Positions 59,558-64,000 of a DNA stretch of 64,000 nucleotides are shown piece by piece. Source of the stretch: Acrocarpospora macrocephala (GTDB lineage: Bacteria > Actinomycetota > Actinomycetes > Streptosporangiales > Streptosporangiaceae); assembly GCF_009687865.1 (NCBI RefSeq), contig NZ_BLAE01000012.1, positions 126,502 to 190,501 of the forward strand, given 5' to 3'. A model generated the notes under the pieces. It saw only the letters and a list, made by a program, of their open reading frames with translations, was not told where the DNA came from and did not search any database. The position numbers were made by a program, and so were the translations under genes. The stretch's first letter is position 1. Every line of letters begins with the position of its first letter.

Positions 59558-60247
59558 TCACTTGAGTTGGAAGACGTTTCTGGAGCTTTTCAAGGTGCCG
59601 AAGCGGGCCAAGGCCACGTACTTGCCTTTGCGGGCGGTGGGGGGGTCGGCGGCGCAGTCGTTTCCGGAGAGGTAGCGGGGCCATTGGATGGAGCGGACGA
59701 AGGGGACGCCTCGGTGCAGGAGTTGGCGGTCGACGCCTTCGCCGGCCACGCAGTCGGCGGTGGACCAGATGCGCTGGCCGCCGGTGGAGATGCGCATTTC
59801 GAGGGCGCGGGGGCCCAGGTCGGCGGTGCAGGCGATCTGGCCGATGTTGACGACGGTGAGGAGGAATCCTGGGATCTGGTCGCCTTTGTAGATTTCCTGG
59901 CTGGCTCTCAGGCTCACGACCAGGTCGTTCGCGACGCAGGGTTCGCCGTTCTTGCGCGGCGGGAGCGACGGGGACGGCGATCCATGCGGTCCATGGGTGG
60001 GGCTACCGGAAGGCTGTGGTGACGCGGCCGGTGGCGAGACCTTGGGCGACGGGAGCGAGACGACCATCGCGTCGGTTCCGCCCGACCCCGCCTTCGGAGT
60101 GGTCGTCGGCTTGTCCGAGCCGCTGGCGCAGCCCCAGGCCACGACGGCCACCACCACGAGCATGCCGGTGAGCACCGACACCCGGCGACGCCAGTAGACG
60201 TCACCGCCCTCGACTCCAACATCACCACGGAACGTGTCCGGATCCAT
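59558..60247 (-). CDS. membrane-anchored extracellular protein of unknown function
   Basis: A 229-residue protein. An N-terminal cytoplasmic segment with RRR precedes one hydrophobic helix (about 24-40, VLTGMLVVVAVVAWGCA) whose end WGCAS could act as a lipobox. A Pro/Ser-rich linker (60-95) leads to a C-terminal beta domain with four cysteines (GEPCVAND, QIACTADLG, TADCVAG, GNDCAADP) resembling DUF4232-like surface domains. Similar proteins often sit between disA and mutY in actinomycetes. An inverted repeat CCATAC/GTATGG (60244-60260) overlaps its start codon. Confidence 0.72.
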   Translation of the reverse strand: MDPDTFRGDVGVEGGDVYWRRRVSVLTGMLVVVAVVAWGCASGSDKPTTTPKAGSGGTDAMVVSLPSPKVSPPAASPQPSGSPTHGPHGSPSPSLPPRKNGEPCVANDLVVSLRASQEIYKGDQIPGFLLTVVNIGQIACTADLGPRALEMRISTGGQRIWSTADCVAGEGVDRQLLHRGVPFVRSIQWPRYLSGNDCAADPPTARKGKYVALARFGTLKSSRNVFQLK

Positions 60248-60348
60248 ACGGACAGTATGGAGAGTCGTGGTCCACTCTCCGTCACGCCTCGCCGAGGGAG
60301 ATCGAGATGCGGAGTATGTACGGTGTCACACACCGCTAGAGTCTGACC

Positions 60349-61209
60349 GTGACTCTTCATGCCCCGATCCTCGACTGGTACGCGGAGCACAACAGAGACC
60401 TCCCCTGGCGCCGCCCCGAGGCCACCCCGTGGGGCATCCTGGTCAGCGAAATCATGCTCCAGCAGACCCCGGTCATCCGGGTTCTCCCGATCTGGGAGGA
60501 ATGGCTCACCCGCTGGCCCACCCCTGACGCTCTCGCCAAGGAACCCCCAGGCGAAGCCGTACGCCACTGGGGACGCCTGGGTTACCCCCGCCGGGCCCTG
60601 AACCTGCACGCCTGCGCGAAAGCCATCACGGCCGATTTCGACGGCACCGTCCCCGCGACGTACGACGAGTTGCGCACGCTTCCGGGGATTGGGGACTACA
60701 CGGCAGCCGCCGTGGCCAGTTTCGCGTATGGCGGGCGTCATGCCGTACTCGACACGAACGTGCGCCGAGTCCTGGCGCGGGCGATCCGCGGCGAGGAGTT
60801 CCCGCCGACGGCGACCACGGCGCCCGAGCGCAAACTCGCCGAATCCCTCATCCCGCCTGTGGACGCTCCTCGCTGGGCGGTCGCCGTTATGGAGCTCGGC
60901 GCCCTGATCTGTACGGCTCGCGCCCCCCGTTGCGCCGACTGCCCTGTTTCCGGCCGCTGTCAGTGGCTGCTCACCGGCAAACCCGCCCATGACGGTCCGC
61001 CCCGCCGCGGCCAGACCTACGCGGGGACCGACCGCCAGTGCCGCGGCGCCCTGCTCGCCGTCCTCCGCGACGCCCCCGGCCCGGTGCCCAAGGCCGCTCT
61101 CGACGCCGCCTGGTCCAACACCGCGCAACGCGAACGTGCCCTCGACGGCCTGCTGACGGACGGTCTCGCCGAACTTCTCGACAACGATTTCTACGCCTTG
61201 CCGACGTAA
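60349..61209 (+). CDS. mutY: A/G-specific adenine DNA glycosylase MutY
   Basis: A 286-residue base-excision enzyme removing adenine opposite 8-oxoguanine. SEIMLQQT carries the catalytic Glu (E34), LPGIGDYTAAAVASFAYG the helix-hairpin-helix, and AVLDTNVRR the catalytic Asp (D135). The [4Fe-4S] ligands C188, C195, C198 and C204 have the correct C-x6-C-x2-C-x5-C spacing. The C-terminal NUDIX-like domain that reads 8-oxoG is absent or reduced to about 60 residues (QCRGALLAVLRDAPGPV), as is common in actinobacterial MutY. GTG start. Confidence 0.94.
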   Translation: MTLHAPILDWYAEHNRDLPWRRPEATPWGILVSEIMLQQTPVIRVLPIWEEWLTRWPTPDALAKEPPGEAVRHWGRLGYPRRALNLHACAKAITADFDGTVPATYDELRTLPGIGDYTAAAVASFAYGGRHAVLDTNVRRVLARAIRGEEFPPTATTAPERKLAESLIPPVDAPRWAVAVMELGALICTARAPRCADCPVSGRCQWLLTGKPAHDGPPRRGQTYAGTDRQCRGALLAVLRDAPGPVPKAALDAAWSNTAQRERALDGLLTDGLAELLDNDFYALPT

Positions 61210-61227
61210 GGTGTTCGCGCGACGGGT

Positions 61228-61239
61228 TGTAGTACTACA
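61228..61239. promoter_or_regulatory. TGTAGTACTACA palindrome downstream of mutY
   Basis: Perfect 12-bp palindrome 18 bp after the mutY stop, in the promoter region of the EboE-like gene. It resembles the TACTACA/TGTAGTA elements bound by BlaI/CopY-type repressors; no such repressor is encoded in the window. Confidence 0.45.
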
Positions 61240-61483
61240 CTGCGTAGAGCGAATTCGGCCAAGTCTCGCCCAAAGTGGATCACAAGTCGCCGTTCTTACG
61301 GTGAGACCGCTGCCGACGTCACCCTAGCGGCTTACCGGGAAATCAGCTGCGGGGCGGACGCGTAGACCGGTGCACGAGAGCAAGCTCGCCGTACCGGGCC
61401 GGATTCCCGGCACGGAGGGACTCGTGTCCCATGCGGTCAGGACAGGTCGTGTGGGCCAATGGGGTCGGAGCTTGGAGGCATCG

Positions 61484-62419
61484 ATGCGGCTGCGCCACGA
61501 CGACGGGACGCTCGTTCACCTGGCCTACAACGCGGGTGTGCATCCCGCGGAGGACCTGGAGAACTTGATCGCGCACTTGACCAGGTATGCGGTGCCTGTG
61601 CGCAAGCGGCTGGGTGTGGACCGGCTCGGCATCGGCCTGTGGCTGGCGCCGCCGGTGGCCGACCACCTGATCGCCGACCGTATCGAGCTGGTACGGCTCC
61701 GGCGCTCGCTTGAGGAGCGCGGCCTTGAGGTCGTGAGCCTCAACGGGACGGGTGGGCGTAACCAGGAGGCGCCCGGCCCGGACTGGGCCAAGCCCGAGCG
61801 GTACCGGTACACGATGTCGCTCGCGAAGATCCTGGCGTTCCTGCTGCCCGAGGATGTGCGGTTCGGCAGCATCTCCACGATTCCGATCGGGTGGCGCCGG
61901 GACTGGCCCGCCGACCTGCACTCGATCGCCTCACGTCGCCTGGAGCGCCTCTCCCGCGAGCTGCGCGGTCTCTCCAGCGTGACCGGCAAGACCATCCGCG
62001 TCGGGTTCGAGCCCTGGCCCGGCTGCGTCCTGGAAACCACCGAGCAGGCCCTGCAGCGTGTCTGCGGCATCGACTCCGAACACCTCGGCGTCTGCCTGGA
62101 CGCCTGCCACCTCTCCTGCGGCACCGAAGAGACCGCCTCGGCCCTCCGCGGCCTGGCCATGGCCGGCGCCCCCGTCGTCAAACTCGGCCACGTCCACAAC
62201 CACAGCCAGGAAATCCCCAGCACCCAGCCAGTCCTCCAGGACACCCTCACCGCCCTCCTCTCCGGCGCCGTCAACGGCAGCGCCCACATCGAGGTCGAGG
62301 CCCACGACTGGACCACCCCCAAAACCAAGGGCCCCGCCGCCCTGGTAGCCCGCCTAGCCGACGACCTCGACTGGACCCGCCGCAACCTCACCGCCCTAGG
62401 CCTCAAACTCGCCGCCTAG
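61484..62419 (+). CDS. EboE-like metabolite-traffic TIM-barrel protein
   Basis: A 311-residue TIM-barrel protein resembling EboE of the eustigmatophyte/bacterial ebo operon, thought to move or process prenylated precursors. Recognisable blocks: VHLAYNAGVHPAEDLENL, LGIGLWLAPPVADHL, LEVVSLNGTGG, YTMSLAKILAFLLPEDVRFGSISTIPIGW (key residues FGSISTIP), VGFEPWPGCVLETTEQAL, GVCLDACHLSCG, KLGHVHNHS. No other ebo genes are adjacent. ATG at 61484 has GGAGG 5 nt upstream; an in-frame start at 61370 is less likely. The preceding gap holds the TGTAGTACTACA palindrome. Confidence 0.72.
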   Translation: MRLRHDDGTLVHLAYNAGVHPAEDLENLIAHLTRYAVPVRKRLGVDRLGIGLWLAPPVADHLIADRIELVRLRRSLEERGLEVVSLNGTGGRNQEAPGPDWAKPERYRYTMSLAKILAFLLPEDVRFGSISTIPIGWRRDWPADLHSIASRRLERLSRELRGLSSVTGKTIRVGFEPWPGCVLETTEQALQRVCGIDSEHLGVCLDACHLSCGTEETASALRGLAMAGAPVVKLGHVHNHSQEIPSTQPVLQDTLTALLSGAVNGSAHIEVEAHDWTTPKTKGPAALVARLADDLDWTRRNLTALGLKLAA

Positions 62420-62463
62420 ACCCCAACACCTCCGGAGCTTCAATCAGGTGTTGTCATGGTGGT

Positions 62464-63957
62464 TCACTGGCGGTAGACGATCTTTTTGGTGGAGGGGCCG
62501 GGGTAGATCACGATGAGGTGTTGCTCGGGGGCGAATTCCTCGCCGCGGGCGTAGACGCGGAGGCGGTAGCGGCCGGGGCCGGTTAGGGCGAGGTTGGGGA
62601 GGGATGCGCCGGCGCCTTCGTCCATGCCTTCCTCCATGAGGGGGATGCCCAGGTGGCCGGTGCGGCTGAGGATGCTCAGTTCGGTCACCTCGTCCCAGCC
62701 TTTGAGGCGGAGTGGGGGTGCGGTGGGGAAGGCTTTGGCGGTCAGGCAGATCGGCTCGTTCTCGTTGTAGGTCATCACGGAGGCGGAGCTGCCGGTCACC
62801 GCGACGAAGCCGTCGTCGATCGCCGCGGAAAAGGAATCCTCCTCGGAGTTGTCATTGGCGTCGAAGATGGAGTAGCCGCCGCCCTCGAAGAGGAAGTAGG
62901 CGGCCGTGCCCTGGCGTTTGGCAGGGACTTTCGGCCAGGGGTCGGTGCATTTGGCGTTCTCCTCGGCTATCCAGGCGGCGGCCGAGGCTTTTTCCGCAGC
63001 CTCCGAATCGAGCAGGTGGGGCTGTTGCTCGCTGATTTTGCCGGGGCAGATGAAAACGAGGTCCCAGGGGTCGGCGCCCCAGGCCGGGCGCGGGCTGCCC
63101 GCCTGGGTCAGCAGCGCTTCCTGTTCCTCCCTGGTCGTGGCGTCGCACAGGCGTCTGCCGTACGCGAGGATGCGCTGGTCGGGGACGGTGTCGTCGAACA
63201 TCGGCGGGACGCCGTCCATGGTGCTGCGGGCGAGGCAGAGGAAGGCTTTATCCCGGTCCTGGGGGCGGGTGTCGCCGAACTTCTTGTGCAGGACGGTCCA
63301 GTCCATGCATTCGTCCTCCCAGCCGGTGTAGGTGAAGCGGGCGGTCTCCTCGGGGTGGACCAGCGCGAGGACCGGGATGAGGACGGCGACGGCGGACAGG
63401 AGGCGCAGGCCGCCGGAACGTCGGCGGGGAAGGGTGGGCGTGGGGTCGAGGTTGTGGAGTTCGTGCGCGGAGCGGGCCATCCAAGCCGCGTTCAGGATGG
63501 TGAACATCGCCAAGGCGGTGAAGATGGAGAAAATGGGGATATCCCCGAAACGCTCAAGAGCGAAGGCGACGAATGGCAGGACCAGCACTGTGATCAGGAA
63601 GGTCCAGCCGGTGATGATGGTGGTCCTGCGCCAGCGGCCGTCCCGGTGCTGGCCGATGAGGATCAGCAGGAGCCAGAACGGGTAGACCAGGCCGAGGATT
63701 TCGAACGCGTTGGGGATGTCCGCGCCGAACTCGTCGGCCACCTCCACCGCCATGCCCAGCACGTCGAGGACGGCCAGCGTGAGCGCCAGTCCGCGGAGCA
63801 CACCGGTGAGCACCAGAGCGAAGAGCACCTGCATCAGGCCCCACACCAGCAGGGTGAATGTGTCGGCCAGGCCATCGGGAAGCAGCAGGTCGGTGAGCGA
63901 GTCGAGGACCAGGACGTCGGCAACAGCCAGGTAGAGGAGGCGGCGCAGCCAGCGCAC
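62464..63957 (-). CDS. multi-pass membrane protein with extracytoplasmic domain, unknown function
   Basis: A 497-residue protein when started at GTG 63957, but the frame stays open to base 64000 (upstream codons read FTLPPRAPRPADPR), so the true start may lie outside the window. Residues 1-210 hold six or seven helices (LLYLAVADVLVLDSLTDLLL, TIITGWTFLITVLVLPFVAF). The remaining 290 residues are an outer domain with about six cysteines (DECMDWTVLHKKFGDT, FLCLARSTM, VFICPGKIS, AKCTDPW, PICLTAKAF). I do not recognise the family. It converges with the EboE-like gene. Confidence 0.62.
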   Translation of the reverse strand: MRWLRRLLYLAVADVLVLDSLTDLLLPDGLADTFTLLVWGLMQVLFALVLTGVLRGLALTLAVLDVLGMAVEVADEFGADIPNAFEILGLVYPFWLLLILIGQHRDGRWRRTTIITGWTFLITVLVLPFVAFALERFGDIPIFSIFTALAMFTILNAAWMARSAHELHNLDPTPTLPRRRSGGLRLLSAVAVLIPVLALVHPEETARFTYTGWEDECMDWTVLHKKFGDTRPQDRDKAFLCLARSTMDGVPPMFDDTVPDQRILAYGRRLCDATTREEQEALLTQAGSPRPAWGADPWDLVFICPGKISEQQPHLLDSEAAEKASAAAWIAEENAKCTDPWPKVPAKRQGTAAYFLFEGGGYSIFDANDNSEEDSFSAAIDDGFVAVTGSSASVMTYNENEPICLTAKAFPTAPPLRLKGWDEVTELSILSRTGHLGIPLMEEGMDEGAGASLPNLALTGPGRYRLRVYARGEEFAPEQHLIVIYPGPSTKKIVYRQ

Positions 63958-64000
63958 CCGCGGGTCGGCCGGGCGGGGGGCGCGTGGCGGCAGGGTGAAG

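Noticed and set aside
60244-60260. CCATAC-N5-GTATGG as an operator
   Set aside because: It overlaps the start codon of the 59558-60247 gene, is short, and could arise from coding constraint; noted but not claimed.

Overview
The window is a chromosomal segment of a high-GC actinomycete. GC-rich third codon positions, frequent GTG/TTG starts, Tat and lipobox exports, carbohydrate ABC operons without their own ATPase, DUF397/XRE and SARP-type regulators, and the radA - disA - anchored protein - mutY order together suggest a filamentous Streptosporangiales-type organism. That placement is an inference from gene content. No rRNA, tRNA, CRISPR array or complete insertion sequence was found.

Layout: 1-4.5 kb holds a Ser/Thr kinase with a WD40-like tail (cut by the window start), a metallophosphoesterase, a hemerythrin-domain protein and a zinc alcohol dehydrogenase. 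4.5-9.3 kb is a tightly coupled four-gene minus-strand operon: SARP-type regulator, P-loop NTPase with helical repeats, beta/coiled-coil protein, membrane zinc ribbon. The regulator's C-terminal tail and the NTPase's N-terminal region share a short Asn/Gln/Gly-rich motif that looks like a bacterial amyloid-signalling (BASS/RHIM-like) pair. This is the best candidate for an undescribed system here. 9.4-12 kb holds a DUF397/XRE pair and a Tat-exported DUF2236 oxygenase.

12-21 kb is a starch/cyclodextrin locus: malEFG plus an intracellular neopullulanase-type GH13 enzyme, a divergent secreted five-domain CGTase-type GH13 enzyme, and a LacI regulator. 21-28 kb carries a Bcr/CflA-type MFS exporter and two large secreted proteins (ThuA-DUF1080 and a PQQ-type sugar dehydrogenase) that share four near-identical F5/8 C modules. 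28-33.5 kb is a molybdate operon (HTH-Mop regulator, modABC) divergent from a LysR gene and a metal-independent NAD formate dehydrogenase.

33.7-37 kb is a cassette resembling type VII-associated genes (large unknown protein, lipoprotein, WXG-like protein) followed by a decayed transposase fragment. 37-48.8 kb is mixed: TcmP-type methyltransferase, polysaccharide deacetylase lipoprotein, YiaAB protein, HTH/zinc-finger protein, kynureninase, VanZ-like protein, a GntR regulator with two matching palindromes, a DivIVA/FilP-like coiled coil, gamma-carbonic anhydrase, a PIG-V-like mannosyltransferase and two unknowns. 48.8-56.5 kb has a glycosyltransferase pair bracketed by two 113-bp hairpin repeats, a membrane Fe-S reductase, TetR, two methyltransferases and a TIM-barrel isomerase. 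56.6-64 kb contains another inverted repeat, radA, disA, an anchored protein, mutY, a stand-alone EboE-like protein and a large membrane protein at the window edge.

Start codons were chosen from Shine-Dalgarno (SD) spacing, coupling overlaps and family N-termini, so several differ from the longest open frame. All functional calls rest on motifs read by eye; no database search was run.
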